Shown: positions 35,156 through 48,483, counted from the stretch's first letter. The stretch: DNA of 64,000 bases from Typhlomys cinereus (GCA_023101885.1 JALPQD010000142.1:1756356-1820355), one strand, 5' to 3'. Numbers and translations: made by a program. The notes: generated by a model not told the origin, from the sequence alone.

Positions 35156-35447
35156 ACTGTCATTCTCTCTCTTTTTTATTTTATTTTTTATTGTGCACGT
35201 GTGTGTATGTATGTGTGTGTAGAACCACGGGTGAATTCAGGAACCACCATGGACGCCTCCATCTCCTCCTTGTTTACTCTGTCCCGGGATTCACAGGCTC
35301 CGCCCTACCAGGACCGGAAACGCAGGCTGCCCCCGCTTCTGCCCGGCGTCTATACGTGGGGTCAAGGATCCGAACTCAGGACCTTCTGCCTGCAAGGCAG
35401 AGGCTTAACCCCTGAGCCATCTCTCCAGCCCCTCACTGTCATTCTCT
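35156..35447 (-). mobile_element. Young tRNA-headed SINE with target site duplication
   Basis: The element at 35169-35434 is flanked by ACTGTCATTCTCT at 35156-35168 and 35435-35447. Read on the - strand it starts GGGGCTGGAGAGATGGCTCA, has intact A- and B-box-like motifs, a CpG-rich body and a CA then A-rich tail. It is about 90% like the + strand copy at 40.74 kb, the least diverged copies in the window. The open frames here are only repeat. Confidence 0.92.
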
Positions 35448-36203
35448 ACCCCTCTCTTTCTTCCAGAAATAAATAAAATATTAAAAATATATTTTGGACA
35501 TGATGCTAAGATTAAATAATATAATACATAATGAATGTTTAGTCATTTTCCTAGGCTTAAATATTTGGTATTATTAATACTTCTCCTTCAGTTTCAAATT
35601 TGTTACAACTAAGAATTTCAATTGCTATTGTATAACAGCAATTTGGATTCAGTTGAGGACATGTTCACACCTGTGATTAGGAGGATGCTTAATTATTATC
35701 AATCATTTCAGAAGGTTAATATAAGCTGATTAATAATTTAGGTAATGTTATAGAAATGACATTTTCTCACCATGGAGACCACAGTGTTTTTCTGTTTCTC
35801 CACCATGACATATACCATTATCTCTTTTTATGAAGAGTCTCACATATAAGTAATGTAACACAGAGAGAATAAGTAATAAAGCATAAGATGGAAGAGGTTA
35901 TACAAGTGAATATGCCTTCTCTTCCCTTTGCTGATAAAATTTCATTTTTGCTCTTGAATTAATTCTTCCTAACAAATCCTTTCATTGCAGTAAAATTGTG
36001 CGGTCAAATGAACATGTTCATACAAGAGACTGGATCAATCAAAAGTTGCCAGGGATGGTGATGGAAGGAAGATTCAACCACAAAGTGTCATGGGAATTTG
36101 TGAAGTGATATAACTGTCCTATATCTTGATCCTGGTCATAATTACACAAAGGCATGCATTTTTCAGAATACAAAGATTTGCATATTTAAAAGGTGAATTT
36201 TAG
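35448..36203. other. Flank without recognised gene
   Basis: AT-rich unique-looking sequence. Confidence 0.6.
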
Positions 36204-36362
36204 AGAAGTTTATGGTGGCTAACACCTGTAATCTCAACACTTGGAAAACAAAATAGGAAGATTGCTATGAGCTGGAGACTAGGCTGGTCTACATAGTTGT
36301 AGTAGAGCTTGAGCTGCAGTGTAAACTCTGCCTCAAAAAGCAAAACAGAACAAATAGAAAAA
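36204..36362 (+). mobile_element. B1-like (7SL-derived) SINE
   Basis: Reads 'TGGTGGCTAACACCTGTAAT' then CTCAACACTTGG and 'GAGACTAGGCTGGTCTACAT', ending CTGCCTCAAAAAGCAAAACA. This follows the order of the B1 consensus (promoter boxes, 'AGGCTGGTCTACA', A-rich tail). It is diverged and therefore old. Confidence 0.9.
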
Positions 36363-38084
36363 GTGAGATTTAGTCTGAACAGATTATATCTTTTTTGGAA
36401 GAAAGAAAATGATTAGATCGATGGTTTTGTTTTCTCTCCAGCTTAGGAGATATAATGAAGTTCGATTTTCTTTTGGTATGGAGTGGAGAGTAATACATTT
36501 GCATGATATTTCTCTTGCATGACTATTTTTGCTGATATTACTATTGCATGATAAGTAGCCAATGATAACTTTTAAATTTAATTACAGAGCAGTTCAGTTA
36601 TACCCAAAGCACATATTGTCCTGACTTTGGCCATGAAGAGCCATCTCCCTGATAGTGAGGCTGCAGAGAGGCAAATAAAGTAGTTTCTGAGAAGTTCACT
36701 CTAGGGGCTGAGTGCACTGATCTTGGACAGTGACAATCTTGGTGACTGCAGTGAGAACACCTTCCCATGGCATGGCAGTGGATGCTGAGATGTGAACATG
36801 TATGCAGGGTCAGCATATTATATTGTAGCCGACGGCCGGCAGACACATACTACCAACATTACACACAGCCTGTTCATTGCATCTTGTGGAAAATGAGGTT
36901 TCATTCTTAGTTCTCATAGGAAGAAGCCATGTCTTGTATGAACCGGGCTCCCATCCTTGGTGGATTCGGGGAGCCATGCTGTCTGTGGCAACATATGGCT
37001 GGGAACTATGAGTCATCAACTGAAACAGAGGTGCAAAAAAACCCTCAAATACCAAGCCCAGAAAACAAACCCAAACAAATGATAAGAACATGGCAGCTAT
37101 CCTAAGGCAGGTGCCCTTCTTGTTATTCCTACCGGAGTCCTGTGCTGTTGGGTATGCGTTTCCTCTGACTGTCAAGAACCTTTGCCTAATTACAAAAAAA
37201 AAAAAAAAAAACAACTAAAAATCAAATTAAAATAAAATGAAAAAAAAAAAAGAAACCACAGAGCAAAACAAAACTCTCTGCTTTACTATTTTAGTTACAA
37301 AACTAGCTAGCCTCCTTTTCCTTTTCTCGGGAGTGATATTTTTTATACAATCAATAGGTTATTTCTTGCATTTGTCAAACGTTGATTTGTTTTTTTTAAG
37401 CATTGAACTAGATATTTGGAATTCAAGGACTTACTCCCAAAGGATTTTCACCCCATTCAATTTTTCAGACTACCAGAATTTCTTAGGGGAGAAAAGGGTT
37501 TCTTTGCCTGAATCAGTAATACCTGTCTTGATCCCTCTGCAATAATGCTTTCCCGTTGCTACTCACAGGCAACATCATAAATTTTATCATTCAAATACTG
37601 TGCCACACAGTAGAAAAGTCTTCATAGATGAAGAAAACACAATCACTGGACAGAATAAGTGATTTTATTTCAAGCAGTTTGGGGGGCTTAAACATTTGTC
37701 CATTTTTAAAGATTTCTTTAGGATGACTATGTAGAGATAGATGCTTAAGATAGGGGACACACAGAAGTCAATAGGAATAGGTGGAGGTTGGCTCTTTTTA
37801 AATCCATGGGCCATAAGGGTAACATGCCAGGAAAGGGACCTACTTTACTGCTGAGTCCAGACTTCAGAGTGCAGCAGAAGCCTGGGACTGGACTGTAGTT
37901 GTCTCTCCTCAGGCAGAATTTCTCTCTGAGGAAGTGGTGTTTGACAGGACACCTGAGAAATGAGAATGAATGACTGCTGCAAGTCCCACTGAATGGGTCC
38001 AGGCAGTGATGTAAATGTGAACATTCTATGATGGAAATGAACTCAACAACTTACTAGTCAGAGAGTGTGTAGAGTAGTCAGGAT
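36363..38084. other. Flank without recognised gene
   Basis: Unique-looking sequence with A runs at 37193-37211 and 37228-37250. A 102-codon frame at 37237-37545 and a 134-codon - strand frame ending in poly(Phe) over the A run are not recognised. Confidence 0.55.
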
Positions 38085-38470
38085 TGGACTTTGCCTGACC
38101 TGCACAATGGTTGACATGTCAACGACCCACTCCCCCAAAGTCTAGCATTGTTCACAAGGAAGAAGGCTCCAGGCAGTGGGATTAAACAGTCATGAAAGCG
38201 TTCCCATGCTAATGGGAGTCCAAGAAGAGGCCCTGGGCTATGCCACTGAGTCTTGAACCCTTACTAGGGTGGAGGACTCAGAAGGAGATTTGGTACTCAT
38301 ATAAATGATGCTCCAGGGGATGAGAGGGAAGAAGGGGGAGGCACCTGAAGAGGGGGAGGGAGGAAGGGGAGTGAAAGGAAGGGGAAAAGGAGAGAGTGCA
38401 ATGGGGGTGATGGAGGAGTGGACGGGGGTACCTATTGAGCTTGTATGATATGGAAACAAATAAAATGTGG
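38085..38470 (+). mobile_element. L1 3' end, second copy
   Basis: Shares with 24.55-25.2 kb the blocks TTGACATGTCAACGACC, CCAAAGTCTAGCATTG, GGGCTATGCCACTGAGTC, the purine tract (38315-38400) and the ending GGTACCTATTGAGCTTGTAT with an A-rich tail. It is 5'-truncated relative to the first copy. Confidence 0.75.
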
Positions 38471-38649
38471 AAGAAAATAATAAAGAAAGTGGGAAGGTAC
38501 ATTCATTAGTTTTGAATAACAATAACAAAATCCCTGAGAGAGGCTACTTAGGAAGAAAAGAAGTTGGCAGTTGAAATTTTAAGAGTGGTAAATTTTCACC
38601 AAGTCAATCTGTGGAGCTGTTTCATGTACAGTCACGGCAGGAACATGTG

Positions 38650-38940
38650 CAGGAACAATCGAAAAGTGTGAGGGAATTAGTTCAGTGACTGAGCACACTG
38701 GTATTCTTTGGCAGACTTGCAGTTTGGCAAGTGAGGTATGCCCCTCTCTCAGCAATTCTCATGGATATAACATGGTGGTTCCCTTGGCTCTTGGTGGTGG
38801 TATGAACTCTCCTGCCAAACTGGGACTATAAATTGTAAGTAATAAGAGAATGGTAAGTAAGAATAAATCTGCATTGTTTCCCTAAGCTCTTTGTTCATGA
38901 ATTTATCAGCAACATGAAGACAAAGTATAATACTCAGATT
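38650..38940 (+). repeat. Dispersed repeat, related to 40.09-40.35 kb
   Basis: 'GCAAGTGAGGTATGCCCCTCTCTCAG' region, 'CCAAACTGGGACTATAAATTG' region, and TAAGAGAATGG to TTTATCAGCAAC correspond in order to the copy at 40.1-40.35 kb. Probably an old LTR or non-autonomous element; unnamed. Confidence 0.6.
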
Positions 38941-39964
38941 TTTTATTATTAGTTGTCCCATCACTTACCTCCCATCTGAGCTTCTCCATCGCCGAAAGTC
39001 TGTTTCACATAGCATGGCTCTTCCTTTCCACAACATTCTTCTGTATTTCCCAATAGAAATACAAAGTTAATTTTATCTCCATATAAAATATGTGATTTTT
39101 ATATCACCACTTGACTAGGCCTTAAAGTGATAGACTTGTATAAAGTAGATTGCATTTCCCAGGTGGTCTTAATTCAGTGGTTCAGAAAGCCTGGCCTTAT
39201 CCTTGCTTGGAGAGAATTCTTTCTGCCTGCAGGCTTAAGTGGGAGATCTATTTCTTCCTGTCTTTGCACTCAGATTGAAATATGGCTTTTCCACTTGTCA
39301 TAAGTCTGTCAACTTTGAAACTGTACCACTGACTGTCTTGCATCTCTAACTGGCCAACTCACCTGCAAATCCTGGGACACACCAGCCTTTGTATTTACAA
39401 GAAACAATTCCTTATGCATCTTTTCAACTCTATTGTACTTATATAACCATAGAACAGATATTACCCTAAGTAAAATAAAGCATAAAACAGTTTGATTATG
39501 TAACCTACCATCTACACTCCTATTTTATCTTTAGCTAAGTTTAATAATTCATAACATTAAGTTTATTAAACATTGTTAAGTTAATAATGCCATTTGTATA
39601 ATTTTTCCTCCTCCAGCCCAGTGTCTCACTCATGCTTGCATATCACATTTACTCTTCATGCCTCTTTTATCTTTTTGAAACCTAGGATGAATTCTCAGCC
39701 TTCTTTAATTTTGATGTCATTGATAGTCTGGAGACATGCAGCCTCTTATCCCGCCTTGCTTCAACTCTTTTCCTTCATTTTTGGTATTGTCAATCTTTCC
39801 CTCTTGATTAGACTCAGGCTATATAATCTTCAAAGGAAAAACAGAACCATTTATTGTTTGGCTTTCTCCATGTACCCACTGCAGACACATAATGCCCATC
39901 ATCGTTTCATTCATGACACTGATTTAAACCTCTGTCATTTAAATACAGATGTCAGCTTGATGGG

Positions 39965-40345
39965 TGAGGGTTTGAGCTCTTGGCACATTTGTAGAGAATT
40001 GGTAGTTAAGGCCAGATTAAACTTGCAGGAGATTGTTTAGTAGATGGGGAAGGCCTAGCCCATGGTGGGTAGGACTAGTGAATAAAATGGAGGGAACTGT
40101 TTGAAAGAGTGGGTATCCTTCTGTATACTTGGCCAGACATGCTAGTGTGGCAAGTGAGAATCATCTTTCTCTCAGCTATTAAGTAGAGATGATGTGGCCA
40201 GTTCCCATGGAACTTTGGTGACAGTGCATGTTCTTTTGCCAATTGGACTAAGACCTATAACCAGACTATGGTAAGAGAATAAGCCCCTTGTTCCCTTTAG
40301 CCTTTTATGATGATTTTATCAGTAACCATGCAACCATCATGCTAC
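39965..40345 (+). repeat. Dispersed repeat, inverted copy at 59.15-59.41 kb
   Basis: The first part (about 40000-40090, TTGCAGGAGATTGTTTAG then GATGGGGAAGGCCTAGCCCA) matches the reverse complement of about 59306-59400. The second part matches 38650-38940. Together they outline one element of about 400-500 bp. Confidence 0.65.
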
Positions 40346-40720
40346 ATCATTTGGTTTGTTCTCTTTTCTACTTACTAATAAGTAATATGTAAATATCTTG
40401 ATTCTTAGCAAAACTGACTTTCTGGACTTAGCATCTATTAAGGAACCTTTCCAGTTTTATCTTTGCTGGGATGTCTATAAAATGAGATTGCCCAACAGTT
40501 GGTTCTCCATATCTGTAGCCTTCCACTGTGAATGAGACTCTTTCCTTATTCTTTATTTCATTATTCAATATTTGTATGGATTCATAGATCCTATTTTTAG
40601 GTCATCGAAGATTAGCTATTGCCTTTAAATATTTTATCTCTCAAATTATGTATAGGAATATTTTGAGCTGTTCCTTTTTTTCTTTTGAAAAACCCCCAAC
40701 ATGAGGGAGTATTGTCTTAA

Positions 40721-41038
40721 TTTAAAAAAAATTTATCTAGGGCTGGAGAGGTGGCTCAGGGATTAAGCCTCCGCCTTGCAGGCAGAGGGTCCTGAGTTCG
40801 GATCCCAGATCCCACGTATAGACGCCAGGCAGAAGCGGGGGCGACCTGCGCTTCTGGCCCTGGTAGGGCAGAGCCTGTGAATCCCGGGGCAGAAGGAGGT
40901 GGAGGCGTCCATGGTGGTTCACGAGTTCGTCCGTGGTTCTACACACACACAGACACACACACGCACGCGCACATACACATACACATGCACACAGTTGAAT
41001 AAATAATAATAAAAAAAATTTTAAAAAAAATCTATCTA
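40721..41038 (+). mobile_element. Young tRNA-headed SINE with target site duplication
   Basis: The element at about 40740-41019 starts GGCTGGAGAGGTGGCTCAGG. It is flanked by TTTAAAAAAAATTTATCTA (40721-40739) and TTTAAAAAAAATCTATCTA (41020-41038), one difference in 19. The A-box- and B-box-like motifs are intact, the body is CpG-rich and the tail is CA then AATAATAA. The insertion site is AT-rich, as expected for L1-driven retroposition. Confidence 0.92.
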
Positions 41039-41278
41039 TCTATCTATATATCTATCTTTCTACTTATTGATCAATCTATCCATCATGTAGTTCTATCTAC
41101 CATTGATTTGTTTATATCCTTCATTAACCTATCTATATCTATGTCTATCTATCATCTATATCTATCATCCATCATTGATCTGCCTCTATCTACTTATTTA
41201 ATCACTCTTTCATCCTCTGTTTATTATCACCAACCTATCTGTATCTATTATCAATCTATATCTATCATCTACCTATCT

Positions 41279-41318
<40 letters not shown>
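41030..41318. repeat. Degenerate (TCTA)n tract ending in (TG)n
   Basis: About 250 bp of TCTA-like units with much decay, then a pure TG tract at 41281-41318. The SINE at 40.74 kb sits at its left edge. Confidence 0.9.
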
Positions 41319-41319
<1 letters not shown>

Positions 41320-41432
41320 ATGCACATGCATGCCATGTTATACATATGGAGGTTAGAGGATAACACATGTGAATCAGTTCTGTCCTTCCACCTTGTGTGT
41401 GTGTGTGTATGTGTGTGTGTGTGTGTGTGTAC
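41319..41432 (-). mobile_element. SINE fragment between two GT tracts
   Basis: 'CATATGGAGGTTAGAGGATAAC' followed by a second GT tract (41396-41430) resembles the TG-rich end of the old - strand SINEs. The head is not found. Confidence 0.4.
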
Positions 41433-44110
41433 AGATCCATATTCCATATGAATAATGATTCAACACAACAGATCTAGAAACTGTGAATATATGTCAGCTT
41501 CTCCACTTCCAACACATCCTCATTTTTTGTCTTCCATGAAATAATAATAGAAAGTTGAAAGATTATTGCAGCAACTATGTAGACCATGCCCCCTGGGGCA
41601 GGCATGTGTGGAAGTAGCAGAGCAGCTACACACTATGGCAAAGTTGCAGGGAAAGTGAGGGTGACTCACAGGGTGATGGGGTGATGGCACAAGAAATGGT
41701 CAGTTGTGAGGTAAAATGTATATTCTCAGGATAGGATATATTGTATATGAAATGGGAAAAATCATACATTACACCTCGAGAATTAAATTGAGCAATTTCC
41801 TGATTCAATTGGTTAAAAATTTTCAGTGGGGCTGGCCAAACACTTTCAAGGATCAGAGAAATGACCATGTTTGGTAGAGCCTCACAGGGGTGTGGAAAGG
41901 AGGATCACATGCATAAATGAGTAATACAATCCCTAAGAACTCAGAGTGCCTCATTAGGAAAATACTTCTAAAGTCAAGCTTTTAAATACTTCTGTTAGGT
42001 ACCTCAGGAAAGTGTTCGGAATAAAAAAAAATCACAGACTGGGCAGCAGAGGACATACGCAGATGTTCCCATGATAAATAAGTTCTGGGACCACAGTAGG
42101 AAAACCGGCTGCTTTCCAACCTTTCCCTCTGTCTAAAGGAATTCCCTGACGTCGACACACATTCAATGCACATTCTGAAGAAATGAGAAAGCCAGAATTA
42201 GTTTGCTCACAGTTACTAAGGTCAGCCTGGTTTGTGTACAGTCCACCAAGAGCATTATTGCCTCGTGTCTTTACACTTCTTTCCAGCCACATGAGTGAAC
42301 TCAATTTCTTCACTAATGTCATCATGGTGTGTCTTTTGATTTGTTTAACTTTTGGCTTCTGCTCTTGTAGCTAAACATTTTAAAGCCTCTGACAATCCTG
42401 TTTGGAACTATTCACGTCCCATTCTTACGATGTGGGTGTTTGCTCTCATGTCCTCTGTTCTACTCCCCCACCCACTCTCCCTTACTTTTCCACATCCTCC
42501 CCACAGTAACTCTCTATAAACAAATGAAAGATCTTAGAATACACACATTATTATCCTGCCTTACCTCGTAGTTTATCATCTGTCTTGCTTCAGGATGGGG
42601 ATGCGCTATAGTTCTTTAAAGAAAAATGATTCATAATTTATGTGTCGGTTCATCTGATTTTCTAACCAAACCCTGGGCTATCACTTGTAAAGCCTATATA
42701 AAACAGTTGGATCTACTTGGCTTACAGTGTCCATTGTAGCATGAATGAAATCCCACAGCTAGCTAGACATTCTATGTATCCACACAATATCAAGACCACA
42801 GAAAGTCTGCAGTTATACAGGCTTCCTAAGTCCTGCTGGACAGTTTCAAAGAATGATGTCGCTCTAAGAACAGTTTCCTGTCTATTCCACCTAAGGTTAC
42901 CATGCTCTGAATCTAAGGCAACATTCCTGACTATCCATATTCTCTGAGTATCCAGAAACTTCTTTATCTTTAAGAGCACAAGGGCTCATGGAATCAGCAC
43001 TTCCTGAATTATACTAATAGGGAACACAGCAAATAGGGTTTATTTACAACATCTCATGTGGTAATTGGTTTATCACCATACCCCTGAACGGTCTGCAAGG
43101 CAGTGATCTCTCTTTCCTCATTGTTCGAGGTCTGCAATGTATTACCAAGAAACTAGGAAAAAGGTTCTTTGGATGTGGAGTCAGAGCTGATTCATTATTA
43201 ACATTTGATGGCTCCAGAAACTGGGGGTGGCCAAGATGAAGAGGAAGTTGAGGCAAAGGAAACCACATGGCATTCATGGCCAATTGTTTAAACTGTAATG
43301 TCTATGGGAATGTGATTTCATATTTGCTTTCCCATTACAGCTTTGTTCCCTGATTACCCTCCTAATCACCCTCCTTCCCAGGGGATGAAATACTTAAAAC
43401 ATTATAAGATAAGAGATTTCTGCATATATTCTGAAAGAATGCTATCAAACAGATCAGAACTTTGAACCCTCAAAGTCTTCCAAATCATTTGTATTTGAGA
43501 ATAAAAAAATGAGGAATTTACGCTGGAGAGAGGAGGCAAGGACTTCCAACTTGAATCCATTTTTTTTTTTTTTCCTCTCTCAGTATTTCATTAGCTATTT
43601 CCTGGTAGTAGTTTTAAGAGAGGTGTTTCCTGGAATTCTGCCAAATCAGTCTTAGGCAATTTGTTACAATGACTGTAGGTCATAGTCTTTAACTGTTGGC
43701 AGGTGTTCTGGGCTTGACCTCCCTGGAGAAACCCTGGTTAATCAGGTCTTTTCTGTTTCATTCTTGACGATCCTATTCTATATACCCTGAAGCAATAGTG
43801 AGAGAAAGAAAATTTTTATTAGTTAACTTAGAATAAGGCAAAGTAGAAAGGCTGCTGGGAAGGTCTTTGAAGGTTATCCCCCACTGCTGAGATCATTCTG
43901 AAAGAACACACCCTACTAATCTGGAGAAAATTGTTTTAATCCTCCACAGAGATATGGTCACCAACTTCTTTCAATCTCTCTGTTCATGAAAGGATATGGG
44001 GATGAGGTCTCCATTGCAGATAAGTTAAGTCTCTCAAAAGAAACAGCTGGATCACAAGATTGGCCATAAGGTCAGCTAGACTGAGTCTCAATATGAACAG
44101 GTCAATGAGA
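41433..44110. other. Flank without recognised gene
   Basis: About 2.7 kb of unique-looking sequence. Frames up to about 97 codons are not recognised. A T run lies at 43560-43573. Confidence 0.55.
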
Positions 44111-44343
44111 TGTGGGGGACCAAAAGCCACAATCAGGCTTGGAGGAAACTGGAGCTAACCAATAAAGAAAAGCCACTTTTCCTGGGCACCCCTAACACTA
44201 TAAATAGCCCCTCCTCTAAAATCCTTCCAGCATCTTTGGCTCTCTTGCTCCTCATAAAGTCCATGTCTATGAATTCTTTTTGATTCCTTGCCCCTCAGGG
44301 ATTCCATGTCTGGAGTCTACCAATACAACTCTCTTCCATCAAA
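44111..44343 (+). mobile_element. Possible solo LTR
   Basis: A promoter-like order is visible: CCAAT at 44159-44163, CTATAAATAG at 44198-44207, then a pyrimidine-rich leader and an ATAAAG motif. The sequence starts TGTGGGGGACC. Endogenous retrovirus LTRs have this layout. No target duplication, primer site or internal retroviral region is seen, so the call is tentative. Confidence 0.35.
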
Positions 44344-44633
44344 CACATCTGTCCATTATCTTTAAATTCAGTCTTATCAAGTCTGTCTTCCCCTACAAAA
44401 CCTCATGAGCCAAGACTCCACAGTTCACATCTGTCTCGGCATCACATCACTTTGTTCCTAATGATCCAGTAATCTCTTCTCAATGGAATTTCTAGTTGAA
44501 AGTTTTAAATTTCTCAACTTGCTCCAACATAAAAAGATCAAAAGGCATAAAAGCAGCACTACCGAAGGCATCACAGCAAGTGACTCCACTTCTCTGGTAC
44601 CAAATTGTCTTTGTTTCATAATCTAATGAATAA

Positions 44634-44635
44634 TA

Positions 44636-44671
<36 letters not shown>

Positions 44672-44672
44672 T
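44634..44672. repeat. (GAT)n microsatellite
   Basis: About 13 GAT units in a piece of older repeat (44590-44830) that shares 'CTCTGGTACCAAATTGTCTT' with rodent LTR-type elements as I recall them. Confidence 0.9.
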
Positions 44673-44830
44673 TCTACTGAATATGTGACCCAACAATTTA
44701 GGGGAACAAAGATATTTTATTGGCATACATTTACATTCTCCTGTCCATTATGGTGAAAGAGAAAGTTACTATCAGAGGCTGAAAGAACCAGCTATACCAT
44801 ATCTACAGAAATAGCTGAAAGAAAGTCAAA

Positions 44831-46419
44831 AACCAAATCATGCTTTCTAGCTTGACAGTTTGCCAAATAGCACCTGTTGGCCTTTAATGTTGAGCATTGC
44901 CTTTCTAGCTATAACATTGGATCTTATTCTTGTCTTCGCCCAAGAGGATGCCTTTACCAACCCATGGATATCAACAAGATGATGGTTGGTGATTAAGCAT
45001 GGCATAAAAATAAACTTCTTATCCAACATTCTTGATATTCCTGGGGCATTTGTCTATTGCTGTCACAGTTCAGTAATCCTCAATGTAAGGAGATTTCCTT
45101 TCCTCTCCTTTTTTTCCAGACACCAAAGGGACAAGAGTTGACAAGTTCACATGTACCCAGTTTTGCTACTTTGCCTATTCCACTCCTTCATGCTATTATT
45201 ATTGCAAGCCACAGACTTATCTTTCTGTGTTCCTGTTCATCTTTTATGATCAACTACTACCTTCAACAAATGTTGATATTTCTCCAGGGCTCTGACACTT
45301 TGTGCAGTTGTGTGCCGGGGAGAAATAAAGAGCTTACAATCTTTTGAAAGATTTTTATGTATTTATATTATTGTTCAGATAATGTATATAGCTGACTCTT
45401 CTGAGGTCTTCTGCTCACAAGAGTGCTTAAGTGACAGTACATGCCAGAATCATTATGGTGAGTCTGAGTCTACAAAAAAAATGTGAGAATTCTAAATGGC
45501 CTAGAAATAGGCAGAGATACTTTACTTGATTTATGCTAGTGAAACAGTAAAAAAGTAATTACTGTGCTATAGTCCAGTCAGGTTTCCCTAATTGTTCACA
45601 AATGAGAATGTATTTTTCACATGTAAAAAATAAATTTAAGAACGAGAAGAAAAGATTTGACAGAGAAAATATTACCATAAGTGGAGCTGTGATAATTCAG
45701 CAAAGCTTTAAAGTGCACTTGGATTTTATCAGTGGCAAAACCATCTAGATATGCTTGAAAAATGATAGCTTGCTGAAGTGAGATATTTATTCAGGCTACA
45801 AGCAAGGATTGAGACATACACAAGGCACTTAGTAAATATTTGCTGAAGAGATTATCTTTATTAGTCCATCAATATCTGTCTTGTCCAGACAAATTATTTA
45901 AAAATAGTATGATTCATAAGCCAAGTAAGTTACATAGAATCATTTATAAAGTTTTGTTGCCTTTTATTTTCTTAGATCTACTTGAACATTTGTAGGCTGG
46001 TTCAAAATATAACTGCATGGCCTTTGCGGCCCCTGAAATACTTAACAAAAGGTTTCATAGTCAGGAGAGCTCTCCCATCTCCCATCTCCTTTTCTAAAAG
46101 TTATTGAGTGACACTTGTCAATGAAGAAGCGGGTCTAAGAAAATAGCTTGAAAACTTTCTCTTTGCCTTGGGGCCTTCTTTCTGGAACAGGGTTAGTCAG
46201 ATCCCCACAGAAGAGTGCACACCTTGAGAAAATATCTGGGAGAATCCTTTCCCTGCCTCTGAGATGGAGACTTACAAGGGACATCAGTGACGTTGTGCTG
46301 CTGGCAAAGTGGAGTGAAAAACATTGATCCCCTCGACCAGGAATCCATATATTTCAAGTTCTTCTAAACTCTGGCTAGTTGATTATTGGCCATGTACTTT
46401 TCATGTATGTGTTTATTTA
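44831..46419. other. Flank without recognised gene
   Basis: AT-rich unique-looking sequence, no gene seen. Confidence 0.6.
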
Positions 46420-46535
46420 TACTTCCTTCCTTCTCCTCCTCTTCTTCCTCCTCCACTTCTTTTTCAGAATACTGGGGACTGAACAAAGGCAAATCAAAGG
46501 TCTTTTCCACTGAGCCATATCTTCAGAACCAATCA
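46420..46535 (-). mobile_element. SINE head fragment
   Basis: A pyrimidine stretch (CTTCCTTCCTTCTCCTCCTC) followed by 'GGGGACTGAACAAAGGCA' and 'CACTGAGCCATATCTTCAGAACC', the reversed tRNA-like head. Confidence 0.5.
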
Positions 46536-48483
46536 TGTCTCTAGTTCTCAGTCTCTTCCTCTGTTGTTGAAACCCTGTCTGTTTGGGCTTGTTCTGTTCT
46601 AAGATCTAAACTTCTTCCTTTGGTGTCTTTGTTTCTATTTTCTAAGAGGCTGAGTTTCTGAAAACAGGCTTTGTCCCTGGTGAGAGAGTATTTCTCTGTG
46701 TATCGGTTTGAGAGGAACGTTGTGCATTATGAGTATGTCTCTCTGTGACCATTGGAAGGGGACGTGCCTGAAAAAAGTGTCTCCGTCTGAAAGTCTGCTC
46801 TAGGGAAGCCAGAGACCATGGTGAAGGTCAAACCCTGGGGAGGGGGGGACTCTAGCAGTTCACTTTTGGGTCATGACTAGGAGGTCTATGGGAGAGGACT
46901 GTGTCCCTTGGGAAGGGCTTTCAATTCCTCAAAAATCTAATCTCCTCCTTTCAATGTTTCCCATAGCCTTATCTTTCCCAGTCCAAGGAGAAATGATTTA
47001 GACATCTGTGAACAATTAATCTAGAATGAGGATATAAAGTAACTTCTTTCAGTGGAGCTTCCTGGGAGCTGAGTTCTTAATAATTATGATGATGCTGATG
47101 ATACTGATGATAATTTTAATGATATACCCAATATTGCTCTAATATTCTTTGTATACATTTTTTGTAAAATCCACTATAGCTCTGCTGTATGTGCTGTGTT
47201 CATTTTCATTCAGTAGGTGAAATGAGTAGTCACTAAGTAGGTCCCCTTAAGCCACAGTGCTGGTAAGTTGCAAAATTCCCCCCAGACCACTGGTGTTGAG
47301 TCTCCCTTCTCTCTTCTGACCAGAAGCTGGAGTGATCTTTCTGCTTCAGACCTGCAATACTCTGTTTTCTCTCTTAGACTCTGGGCAGTTGTAAGTCCTT
47401 TCTATTCTTATTCTTGATGTGCTTTGTTGTACAGTAAATGATACTGGTAACCCCCCCCCACACACACACACAACTTTTTAAGCCACACTTCCTGGATTAA
47501 AATCCATACATTGGCTGCTTAACATGGAAGAGTTATTTAGTTACACTCTACTTTGGTTTTCAAATCTGAAAAAACACTGAATGCATCATTAACTCAAATT
47601 CTGATTTGATGTGAAATTGAATCAGACAAAACATGAAACCTTGTTACCACAGGTTTAAGATATGCACTATGCATTCAGTAACTATCAGGTATCATTGTTT
47701 CCCAATTCAGAATAAATTCCATTAAACTGTAGCCATTCTGCTATCTTAGGAAGTCCTTGCTTGTGACTATCTGACTGTCAAAGGTAGCCTTGTGGAAGCA
47801 CATGTCATGTCAATCAAAATACTTTACAATTGATAGTGCTGGCCGTGGTTTGTTGTTTTGAAAAATTGTGCCTGGCTGTGCCTGAGGCTATATACTGTAC
47901 AATGAAGGTTAAAGAAGATAAGAACTGGGACTTAGATCACCACTAGTATTCATGTATCTCACTGAATCCCAAGAGGGAAACAGAGATTCCTGAAAATGCA
48001 CATTACTATAACCCATCTGTACTGCTGGAAAAAAAAATATCCGTCCGGTTTCTAACAGGTTTCTTCTCTTTGATTAGGAAACAAAATGCATTTCCTTGTC
48101 AAAAAATGAGTTTAGAGACTCCTTTAGTATCCCATAGAAGTTGATATGTTCAGTAAGTCTATCTTCTAAAAGTTTGAAGATTTGCAATAGGACCATTTCA
48201 TACAACAAATCTCATTTTTCTTATAGGCTTTCAGGAGGCATACAAAAAAAAAACCCTCAAACCTTTAAATAACTATCTTATTATTGTTTTTTTTTTTTGT
48301 TCATAAAGGTCACAAAAACAACATGCAGTAAACAAAGTGGCTTTCACAAGCATTTTTTTGATTTCCATGACAATCCTGCAAGGAAGAAGAACACAGCCAG
48401 TCAGAAACTCCACGTCTTCTCCACATCTCTACTTTACAAACCTCCACTGTAGGTTCTTCTTCTTTTGGTCCCCAAGATTTATT

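Noticed and set aside
35126..35476. Frames of 74-116 codons with plausible composition
   Set aside because: They fall inside the young SINE, and the opposite-strand SINE at 40.7 kb gives the matching frame on its - strand.
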